Origin: JACKJA01 sp050297015
GTDB lineage: Bacteria; Pseudomonadota; Alphaproteobacteria; Micavibrionales; Micavibrionaceae
Reading direction: 5' to 3'
DNA length: 64,000 nucleotides
Assembly (NCBI GenBank): GCA_050297015.1
Contig: JBNKRZ010000013.1
Coordinates: 1-64,000, forward strand
The position numbers and the translations under genes were made by a program. Below are positions 26,339 through 33,941 of the stretch, piece after piece. Below the pieces are notes generated by a model. That model saw only the letters and a list, made by a program, of their open reading frames with translations. It did no database searches and was not told the origin of the DNA. Positions within the stretch are counted from its first letter, which is position 1; each line of letters starts with the position of its first letter.

Positions 26339-27784
26339 GTGCTCGGTGAGGGGCGCTACGGTAGGGCGTTGAAGCTTAGAATAAAAAAAGAAATATCTTG
26401 CGCGAATATTTCAGGAAGGCTGCCTGGTAAGTGGCGTTTCTGCATGTGTCTTGTTCTACTTTTGTCTTTCTTCTCTTTTTCAATGGTTCCTTTGCGGGAT
26501 GTTTATGCAACAAGCTCTTCTTCCGGGGGGGGCGGCAGCGGAGGAAACCAGACGGCAGAACCCACGCATTCCAGCTCAAGCTGTAGCTCTGGCGCGCTTG
26601 CTCAGTTTTGTTTCGTGGCAGCCCTTGCCCATCTAGCAACGAGGTCAGCTATTAATAAAGCATATAGCGATACGGAAGATTATATCGCCGATGGCTTTCG
26701 TGACCATAGGCGGGATTTTATCTTGGGAGAGTTTTGGGAGAATATGGTTCTGGCCTCATTCAAGGCTATGGTCTCTGAAACGACAAGTATGTCTTTGGCC
26801 CAAGTGATGATGGCGGGCGCTTACTTTGATGCAAAACAGCAAATGAGCGTGCAACGTCTTTTTCAGACTAAAATTGCGCAGGCACATAAGGATTATTTCC
26901 CCAGTACAGGTATGTGTGTGATGGGAACCATGGCGCAAGGTCTTGCGGCGGCTAGCCGTAATGCTGAAAATACGGCATTTGTCATGAGTGAAAGGGCGCT
27001 GGAGCGTAATCTAAATAACGCTTCATCCAATGCGGCGCTGGGGGAGGGGGATGATAAATCTTCCCGGTTTTCACTTTTTAAAAGTAGGCACTGCGATCCC
27101 AGACATGGTGATGGACAATTTGTTGCGCTTTGCGGATCGACCCCCCCGGAAGGTTTTGATCGTGATGTAGATTATACCGCGACATTCGAGTATCCCTATA
27201 CCCTTGATATAAATCTTTTTGATGCAAGTGTAACGGGGGCTGAAATGGATCTATGGGGGTTTGCTAACAATCTTTATGGTCATGAGGTCTTTACGCCGAT
27301 TCCTCCTTCTTATTTTTCTTTGGGCGATAATCAGCGGGAATATTTGAATTTGCGTTCCGTTGTTGCTAAGCGGAGTGTTGCTGAAAATTCATTTAACGCC
27401 CTTGTTTCAATGAAGGTGGCTGGGCCTCCTACGCCGTCAGGTGAAAACTATGTGCATGCTGTTTTGACGCAACTTGGTTTGTCGACGGATGAGGCTATGC
27501 ATATTGTTGGTGAACGTCCGAGCTATTATGCGGCGATGGAGGTGTTAAGTAAAAAAATATACCAGGATCCCGAATTTTACACGGATCTTTATGATAAACC
27601 TGTAAATGTTGATCGCAAGATTGCGGCGATGCGGTCTATCGGTTTGATGCAAGATATGGATATCTTTGAAAGCAAGCTGCGAAATGAAATGTTGCTTTCC
27701 ATGATTCTTGAAGCGCGGCTCGATGATGCGCAGCAGGATTTGCAGGGAAGACTTGATGTCTTGCCGTCAGGAGGTAAACGTTAG
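26339..27784 (+). CDS. Exported array protein 1 (tandem paralogue family of the T4BSS region)
   Basis: A 481-residue member of a five-gene tandem family I cannot name. It starts at GTG after GGGAG. A hydrophobic segment (34-50) ends near VYA|TS, then a Ser/Gly-rich linker leads to the core at about 125. Shared core landmarks are FDAKQQMSVQRLF (163-175), AHKDYFPSTGMC..GT (Cys193), HCDPR (Cys252), ALCGS (Cys265), DRDVDY (274-279), NNLYGHEVF (310-318), LRSVVAKRSVAENSF (338-352) and GERPSYYAAMEVLSKKIYQD (391-410). The three core cysteines are kept in all five copies. It probably acts in the periplasm or outside the cell; the role is unknown. Confidence 0.75.
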   Translation: MLGEGRYGRALKLRIKKEISCANISGRLPGKWRFCMCLVLLLSFFSFSMVPLRDVYATSSSSGGGGSGGNQTAEPTHSSSSCSSGALAQFCFVAALAHLATRSAINKAYSDTEDYIADGFRDHRRDFILGEFWENMVLASFKAMVSETTSMSLAQVMMAGAYFDAKQQMSVQRLFQTKIAQAHKDYFPSTGMCVMGTMAQGLAAASRNAENTAFVMSERALERNLNNASSNAALGEGDDKSSRFSLFKSRHCDPRHGDGQFVALCGSTPPEGFDRDVDYTATFEYPYTLDINLFDASVTGAEMDLWGFANNLYGHEVFTPIPPSYFSLGDNQREYLNLRSVVAKRSVAENSFNALVSMKVAGPPTPSGENYVHAVLTQLGLSTDEAMHIVGERPSYYAAMEVLSKKIYQDPEFYTDLYDKPVNVDRKIAAMRSIGLMQDMDIFESKLRNEMLLSMILEARLDDAQQDLQGRLDVLPSGGKR

Positions 27785-29109
27785 TGCTGGGGCGTATTTT
27801 AAAGCCAGAGCTGGGAATAGATAAGAAGAGAAGCTTTGATAGGCTTGTCTTTTTCTCTCTTTTTATTTTTCTTTCTACGGTTTCTTACAGCCGTCCGGGT
27901 TATTCTTGTACGACATGCAGTATGATTTATTGTGAAGCCTCTAATACGGCAGATTTTGTCACTGAAGAACACAATTATATTCGTGAGTATATGGGACCGG
28001 AATTTAATGACCTTGAGACCTTTATTCAGGATATTCTTGTCGAGAGATATATTTTACCGATGATTGATGCGCTTGCGACCCCTTCCCCCGCGTTATCGGC
28101 TTATTCTATGGGGATTATCGGGACGTTTTTTGATGCGAAAAACCAGTTGGAAGTCGAACGTATGTTTCAAGAGCTTTCTGCTGAAGCGCATAAAGATTAT
28201 TTGCCCAGTGTCGGTGTTTGTAAGGTCGGAACCCTTATCCGCTCTTTGGCTGCCGCGGAGCAGACGGGGGGGGAGACCGTTTCGATTTTAGCTAAACGTT
28301 CTCTGGATCGTCATTTGGGACGCGTGAATAGTGCCGCTTCTGAAGGGGTGAAAGAGGACGTGGAGTCCCGTTTTGAGCAGTTTCGAAATATTTACTGTAA
28401 GGGCAGTGATTTTGGCGCGGATTTCGCGCCCTTATGTTTAGGGACAAATCCTGCGCGCTATAATCGTGATGTTGATTATGGTTTAACGGTTGATGATGCC
28501 ATGACGTTGAATATTGCTTTTGGGGATTCAACCCTTAACGATACGGAAGAAGATATTTGGGCTTTATCTAACAACCTTTATGGTTCCCGTGTTTTGCAGC
28601 GTATACCGGAAGTGTTCTTCCTGGATGAGGATAAGCAGCAAGCTATTTTGGATCAGCGTTCTGTTATTGCCAAGCGTAGTGTTGCGGAGAATTCATTTAA
28701 TACGATTGTTGGTATGAAGACGCCGGGGTCGCTTGAGAGTGCTGATGCTTCCGGGGTTAATACGACAGGTTATATGAATGTGGTGTTGGAGCAATTGGGA
28801 ATTGCGGCGGATGAGGCCACTCACATATATGGTGAGCGCCCCAGTTATTATGCCCAGATGGATTTTTTGACGAAAAAAGTTTATCAGGACCCGAATTTCT
28901 ATACGAACTTATATGATACGCCTGTGAATATTGATCGGAAACGGGTGACACTTCAGGCCATTGGTTTGATGCAGGATTTTGATACGTTGGAGAGTTATTT
29001 GAGGACGGAAGCCATGCTTTCTGTTCTTTTGGAGTTGGAAGTGAATAAGTTGCAACGGAATGTGCAGGGAGATCTTTCAACGTGGACGACATCGGGGAAA
29101 AGGAATTAG
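27784..29109 (+). CDS. Exported array protein 2 (paralogue)
   Basis: A 441-residue paralogue. Its GTG overlaps the TAG of copy 1 by one base, with AGGAGG 9 bases upstream, so translation is coupled. A hydrophobic N-terminus (LVFFSLFIFLSTVSYSRPGY) precedes a short Cys-containing linker (SCTTCSMIYCEAS). The core keeps FFDAKNQLEVERMF, HKDYLPSVGVCKVGT, IYCKG, PLCLG, NRDVDY, NNLYGSRVL, LDQRSVIAKRSVAENSF and GERPSYYAQMDFLTKKVYQD. It has only a degenerate version of the Asp-Asn-Asn-Gly segment seen in copies 3-5 after the second core cysteine. Confidence 0.75.
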   Translation: MLGRILKPELGIDKKRSFDRLVFFSLFIFLSTVSYSRPGYSCTTCSMIYCEASNTADFVTEEHNYIREYMGPEFNDLETFIQDILVERYILPMIDALATPSPALSAYSMGIIGTFFDAKNQLEVERMFQELSAEAHKDYLPSVGVCKVGTLIRSLAAAEQTGGETVSILAKRSLDRHLGRVNSAASEGVKEDVESRFEQFRNIYCKGSDFGADFAPLCLGTNPARYNRDVDYGLTVDDAMTLNIAFGDSTLNDTEEDIWALSNNLYGSRVLQRIPEVFFLDEDKQQAILDQRSVIAKRSVAENSFNTIVGMKTPGSLESADASGVNTTGYMNVVLEQLGIAADEATHIYGERPSYYAQMDFLTKKVYQDPNFYTNLYDTPVNIDRKRVTLQAIGLMQDFDTLESYLRTEAMLSVLLELEVNKLQRNVQGDLSTWTTSGKRN

Positions 29110-29122
29110 AAAAAGGAATTCT

Positions 29123-30442
29123 GTGCGGATGATGCGATTTTGTCTGAAACATAAAAGTAAAAATATCTGTCGGGCTTTTGGGGCTTTGATGATGTTTGTT
29201 CTTTTGTGTGTCGTTTTGTCATCTGCGGCGAAAGCTGATTGTTCTTCCAGTAGGTGGGATGATCGCCAGGATCAGATTAAAGATAATCGCGAAGATTTAA
29301 TTGACTTTATTATCGCGCAATTTCGTCAGCACGAAATATGGTGGGTCGGTAATGATGGTGACCCGGGTAGAGAAGATTTTTGGAATGATCATATATATCC
29401 GGCGTTGCACGACATTCCGCGCCATCTTTTTATGGTTGGTGAATATCAGGTTTTGGGCGTTGGTATGTTGTTTGACGGCAAGCATCAAGTTGAAAGCGAG
29501 ATGATATTTTCAAATATGGCGGCTGAGGCTCAAAAGGAATATCAGCCGAGCATGGGGATGTGTGCCATCGGTACGAATACACGTTCTCTTGCTGAAACGG
29601 AACGAAAGGCCCGTTATGTGACGGCTGTTCTGGGAAAGCGGGCTATGGATCGTCATTTGGGGAATGTAAATGTTAACGCCGCAGCAGGAGCAAAAGAAGA
29701 TAGCAATGGGCGGTTGGCTTTGTTCAAGGCTCGTTATTGTGATCTAGGGGATAATAATAACGGTTTGTCTGTTTTGTGCGATGGTGCGGCCGCGCCCGCG
29801 GCAACTCAAAACAAAGATGTTAGTTATTTTCAAACAATGGAAATGCCGAGAACACTGGAGCTTGATTTTGCTGCCAGTGAAACGGGTGACGAAATAGATG
29901 TTATCGCTCTGGAGAATAACCTTTACGGTCATGATGTGTTTACACGCCCTTCCCGTTATATTCTGGATGTGAAAGCCAATCAGGACGAGTACATGGATTT
30001 GCGCGCTCTTTTGGCTAAACGCAGCGTAGCAGAGTATTCCTTTAATAAGATCGCAGGGATGAAAGCCGCAGGATCGGAAATCGGGCAGCAAACGGGGGTT
30101 TTCGCACGTAATGCTCTTAAGCAACTGGCCGGAATAAATGATGATGAGGCCGTTACGATACTTGGTGAGCGCCCCAGTTATTATGCCCAGATGGAAATAT
30201 TGGCGCAGAAGCTTTATCAAGACCCTGAATTTTATACGAGTCTCTATGATAAACCGGCAAATGTTTTGCGAAAAGATGTCGCAATGCAGGCCATTAATTT
30301 GATGTTGGATCGTGATACTTACAACAGTGAATTGCGTTACGAGGCGATGTTAGCGGTTTTGCTCGAAATGGATGTAGAAAGACGTCAGAAGAAAAAAGAG
30401 AGCCGCCGCACGGCAATATCATCTCAAGGGAAAGGGCACTAA
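29123..30442 (+). CDS. Exported array protein 3 (paralogue)
   Basis: A 439-residue paralogue. I start it at GTG 29123 with AAAAGGA about 6 bases upstream; ATGs at 29129 and 29132 are alternatives, while a start at 29060 would overlap copy 2. A signal peptide (ALMMFVLLCVVLSSAAKA) is followed by a charged linker. The core has LFDGKHQVESEMIF, AQKEYQPSMGMCAIGT, RYCDLGDNNNGLSVLC, NKDVSY, NNLYGHDVFTRPSRYI, LRALLAKRSVAEYSF and GERPSYYAQMEILAQKLYQD. The C-terminus is basic (ERRQKKKESRR). Confidence 0.75.
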   Translation: MRMMRFCLKHKSKNICRAFGALMMFVLLCVVLSSAAKADCSSSRWDDRQDQIKDNREDLIDFIIAQFRQHEIWWVGNDGDPGREDFWNDHIYPALHDIPRHLFMVGEYQVLGVGMLFDGKHQVESEMIFSNMAAEAQKEYQPSMGMCAIGTNTRSLAETERKARYVTAVLGKRAMDRHLGNVNVNAAAGAKEDSNGRLALFKARYCDLGDNNNGLSVLCDGAAAPAATQNKDVSYFQTMEMPRTLELDFAASETGDEIDVIALENNLYGHDVFTRPSRYILDVKANQDEYMDLRALLAKRSVAEYSFNKIAGMKAAGSEIGQQTGVFARNALKQLAGINDDEAVTILGERPSYYAQMEILAQKLYQDPEFYTSLYDKPANVLRKDVAMQAINLMLDRDTYNSELRYEAMLAVLLEMDVERRQKKKESRRTAISSQGKGH

Positions 30443-30443
30443 G

Positions 30444-31826
30444 TTGACGACGGGGCGTTCAAAAAGCTTTGATAGCAAGAAAAGAGGGGGCTTTAAAGGG
30501 CGTCTTTTGCGCGCGCTTTTGATCATTGGGCTTGTGATGAGTTTGATGTTCGGAGGCTGGGCTGTGCAGAAAAAAGCAGAGGCATGGTCTATTTGTCCCT
30601 GTGACTGTAATTTTGCGTGTTCACCGGTTGCGCACGGGATATTTGTTCTTTATATGCTGGCACAGCATGCGGCGACACGTCTCTATTTTGATGTTTTAAT
30701 GACATGGCATGAGTGGTGGCTCGAATACTATGTTTTTGATCTGCTTATTAGTCCCCCTCTTCATCATTTCCAAACTCAGATTACCACATTGATGGCGAAC
30801 CAGATGTTTATTTTGGGGGGCTTTTTCGATGCCAGCAATCAATTGGAAACGCAACAACTCTTCGCCCGTTTAACGGCTAAGGCCCATAAGGATTATCGTG
30901 TCAGTGTTGAAATGTGTACCTTTGGCACAAACGTACGGGCTTTGGCGGCGACGGATCGTAATGTGCGTTCATGGGCGCTCTTTTTTAGCAAGTACAATGT
31001 CAAACGTCAGACGGGGGCGTTGAACAATAACGCAGCTCAAGGGCCTAAAGAGGATCGGGAAGGTCGTTTGGCGCTCTTTAAACAAGATTTTTGTGATAAA
31101 GATGATAATAACCGGGTGTATGTTGGTGATGCGGATACCGGGTTTGCTACGATTTGTGCGGATGCAGATTTTTCTACGCGGAACAAAGATGTTGATTTTA
31201 CAAATACCGTAGCTTTGCCTAAGACGCTTGATGCGGTTCTTCTTGATGTGGATATTGATGATGGTTTGCATGATGATGAGCGTAATATTTTGGCTTTGCA
31301 AAGTCATCTTTACGGTCACGATGTGTTTACGCGGCCGACCCGTTATATTATGGAGATTGAAAAAAATCAGGGGCGCTATATGGATTTGCGGTCGGTTCTT
31401 GCAAAACGCAGTGTTGCTCAGAATTCATTTGATGCGCTTGTCGCGATGAAAGCGCGCGGACCATTGGCAAGTGAGGATACCGCAGGGTATATGGGGGGTA
31501 TCCTGCAGGAACTGGGGCTTTCTACATCGGAAGTTGATGCGATTATTGGTGAGCGGCCGAGTTATCTCGCGCAAATGGAAGTATTAGCCAAAAAGATATA
31601 TCAAAATCCTGAATTTTATGTGGGGCTTTATGATTCTCCGGTGAATGTTCGCCGAAAAAGTGCGGCAATGCAGGCGATTAAAATGATGCTGGATCGTGAC
31701 ATATATGAAAGTTATATGCGCAGCGAAGCGATTATGTCCGTCTTGTTGGAAACAAGACTTTTGGGCAAGCATGATGAAGTGGAAAATCGGTTGCAAAACA
31801 TGGAAGTGGGGGCGCTCGCACCATGA
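30444..31826 (+). CDS. Exported array protein 4 (paralogue)
   Basis: A 460-residue paralogue starting at TTG one base after the stop of copy 3. The N-terminus has a basic region, a hydrophobic stretch (LLRALLIIGLVMSLMFGGWA) and then a Cys cluster (CPCDCNFAC), suggestive of a disulfide-rich or metal-binding segment next to the membrane. Core landmarks are GFFDASNQLETQQLF, HKDYRVSVEMCTFGT, FCDKDDNNRVYVG, ICADADFSTRNKDVDF, SHLYGHDVFTRPTRYI, LRSVLAKRSVAQNSF and GERPSYLAQMEVLAKKIYQN. It overlaps the next gene by 4 bases (ATGA). Confidence 0.75.
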   Translation: MTTGRSKSFDSKKRGGFKGRLLRALLIIGLVMSLMFGGWAVQKKAEAWSICPCDCNFACSPVAHGIFVLYMLAQHAATRLYFDVLMTWHEWWLEYYVFDLLISPPLHHFQTQITTLMANQMFILGGFFDASNQLETQQLFARLTAKAHKDYRVSVEMCTFGTNVRALAATDRNVRSWALFFSKYNVKRQTGALNNNAAQGPKEDREGRLALFKQDFCDKDDNNRVYVGDADTGFATICADADFSTRNKDVDFTNTVALPKTLDAVLLDVDIDDGLHDDERNILALQSHLYGHDVFTRPTRYIMEIEKNQGRYMDLRSVLAKRSVAQNSFDALVAMKARGPLASEDTAGYMGGILQELGLSTSEVDAIIGERPSYLAQMEVLAKKIYQNPEFYVGLYDSPVNVRRKSAAMQAIKMMLDRDIYESYMRSEAIMSVLLETRLLGKHDEVENRLQNMEVGALAP

Positions 31827-33844
31827 TAATAAAGGGGATTAGTAAATATTTAGAAGAGGCCAGAGCTATTCAAAGGCTTGTGCTTTTTTGTGTGGGCTTT
31901 TTCTTTCTCTCATTAATTACTCGTCCGGCCGAGGCGCAACTGTTTCAGGCAAGTATTGATGGGATGGATCAGAAACAGGCTGCGATGTTGGCGGCGGCTA
32001 ACGATATGCAAGCCGCACTTGCCGCCATGGGAACCAGTTTTATTGCGTGGCCTGACCCGTCGGATCCTACTCATAACCCTCCGATTGTTTCAGAGTTTTC
32101 TGGGGCTTTGTTGTCTCAATTGTTAACGGCCCTTGGTACGGCAGCTGATTATGATGCGCGTTTGCAAGCGATAGAGGATCGTCTGGTTAATATTTGCAGC
32201 GCTACGAATGTTGGATCCGCATCTATGGCTTTAGGCGAAGATTTTTCTGAGATTCTTGCTGATTATAATGAGTTTGCTGAAAACATGGCGCCGAATATAT
32301 CTCACGGTAGTAGCGGACCGGCAACAAGAACAAGCTATTCTCTTGCGTACTTGATAACGGAGATTTATGCGGATGCTAATGGGTTTATTGCTGATATTCA
32401 CTCTCACCACATATCGGAAGATGCGAGCTATTATAGAGTGTATGTCAGTGCCTTTTCACTCTCACCTTCTTTCACCCATAACATTCCAAAGACCGCGATG
32501 AACGATTTTTCTGTGGCGGTGGAGGCGCTAATGACGGCGAAGAATTCATTTTCGACTATTCTGGCGGATTTGGACACGGCATTTCATGATGAATTATCAG
32601 CTCAATATGCGGCTTGTTTGACCCCCGGCATTATTGATGATTCTGGGGTTGCAGATACGCCGGGCGGCGATGGTTTTGGTGGGGGGGCGGCGGATGCTGA
32701 CGGCGATGGCGTTCCGGATTGGGAAAGCGATCATTTGGGCGGTGATGGGGGCGAAGATCATTATAATGCGATGATTGCGTATCTTGATGCGAATTGGCTG
32801 CCAGTTATTCCCCTTATGATTCATGATTTTGCTGTCTCCGTCATGACTCAGATGGGGGCGATCGGGATGCTTTTCGATGCCAAGCATCAATTGGAAACGC
32901 AACGGTTGTTTAATATAAAAACGCTAGAGGCTCATCATGATTACCAGCCGGATCTACAAATGTGCCGGATGGGAACGAATATTCGCTCTTTGGCTGCTTC
33001 CGAGGAAATTGCCGATCATCATGTGCGTTTGATTGACCGTGTGCTGACGGTTCGGGAACATGGAGAGAAAAATTCTGTTGCGGGCGGTGGAACGGCTGAT
33101 GATATAGCCGACCGTTTAGAGCGCTTTAAAACGACCTATTGCGATGTTGATGATAATAATGGTGAGTTGGTTGATATGTGCACCGGAAGCGCACCGGCGG
33201 ATCGTATCAATAAGGATATAGATTATGCCCGCACTTTGGGGGATGCTTATACGCTGGATTTGGATCTCCTTGAAACAAGCGCTACGATGTCGGCTGATGA
33301 ACAGGATATGGTGGCCTTGGCGCGGAATCTTTTTGCGCATCAATTACCGGAACGTTTTCTTGAAACTTTTATAACAAAGGCCGAAGCAAAAGACGATATT
33401 ATGGATGTTCGCTCGTTGCAGGCCGTGCGCAGTGTTGCCCGTAATAGCTATGCTCATTTGGCGGCGATGAAAGCGGAAGGAAGCGGTGACGTTGATGACT
33501 TTATGGAGCATCTAATTCGTAATTTGGGCGTTTCTTCAACAGATGAAATTGAAACATTGGTCGGTGAGAACCCGAGTTATTATGCGCAGATGGAAGTTTT
33601 GACCAAGAAGATATATCAAGACCCTGCTTTTTATACGAATTTGTACACTTCGACAGAGAACGTGAAACGGATCGGCGCGGCTTTGAATGCGATTCAATTG
33701 ATGCAAGATCGCGATCGTTTTGAAGCGTCTTTGCGCCGAGAGGTTCTGATTTCTTTGATTTTAGAAATGAACTTGCGCGATGAACAGGACTATGTCGATG
33801 GTGAAATTTTCCGTGACTTGGCACGTGACATAGGCAGCCAATAA
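31823..33844 (+). CDS. Exported array protein 5, with long N-terminal extension (paralogue)
   Basis: A 673-residue, longest member. A signal peptide ends at AEA|QL (residue 38). Residues 39-320 are a helical extension not found in the other four. It ends in a Gly/Asp-rich loop DADGDGVPDWESD (291-303), which looks like a thrombospondin type 3 or dockerin calcium loop. The family core begins at about 325: LFDAKHQLETQRLF, HHDYQPDLQMCRMGT, YCDVDDNNGELVDMC, NKDIDY, RSVARNSYAHL and GENPSYYAQMEVLTKKIYQD. The NNLYGHxVF motif is degenerate (RNLFAHQLP). It is the last gene of the array, 97 bases before flgK. Confidence 0.75.
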   Translation: MIIKGISKYLEEARAIQRLVLFCVGFFFLSLITRPAEAQLFQASIDGMDQKQAAMLAAANDMQAALAAMGTSFIAWPDPSDPTHNPPIVSEFSGALLSQLLTALGTAADYDARLQAIEDRLVNICSATNVGSASMALGEDFSEILADYNEFAENMAPNISHGSSGPATRTSYSLAYLITEIYADANGFIADIHSHHISEDASYYRVYVSAFSLSPSFTHNIPKTAMNDFSVAVEALMTAKNSFSTILADLDTAFHDELSAQYAACLTPGIIDDSGVADTPGGDGFGGGAADADGDGVPDWESDHLGGDGGEDHYNAMIAYLDANWLPVIPLMIHDFAVSVMTQMGAIGMLFDAKHQLETQRLFNIKTLEAHHDYQPDLQMCRMGTNIRSLAASEEIADHHVRLIDRVLTVREHGEKNSVAGGGTADDIADRLERFKTTYCDVDDNNGELVDMCTGSAPADRINKDIDYARTLGDAYTLDLDLLETSATMSADEQDMVALARNLFAHQLPERFLETFITKAEAKDDIMDVRSLQAVRSVARNSYAHLAAMKAEGSGDVDDFMEHLIRNLGVSSTDEIETLVGENPSYYAQMEVLTKKIYQDPAFYTNLYTSTENVKRIGAALNAIQLMQDRDRFEASLRREVLISLILEMNLRDEQDYVDGEIFRDLARDIGSQ

Positions 33845-33871
33845 TCTTTCCTTAGATACCGTATTCTGATC

Positions 33872-33887
33872 TGGCATTTCTCTTGCA
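33872..33887 (+). promoter_or_regulatory. Sigma-54 promoter of flgKL
   Basis: TGGCATTTCTCTTGCA matches the -24/-12 consensus (TGGCAC-N5-TTGCW) at all positions but one; the GG (33873-33874) and GC (33885-33886) are separated by exactly 10 bases. It lies 55 bases upstream of the flgK ATG. Late flagellar genes are controlled this way in Caulobacter and relatives, which makes it credible. Confidence 0.85.
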
Positions 33888-33941
33888 TGGAAGAAAGAGA
33901 GAAAATGAATTTGTGATGATTGTCATGTAAGGAATGAAGGT

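Noticed and set aside
26339..33844. The five array proteins as DotA, IcmX or VirB5 homologues
   Set aside because: DotA is a large multi-pass membrane protein, while these have one N-terminal hydrophobic segment. I could not match their motifs to IcmX or VirB5 signatures from memory.
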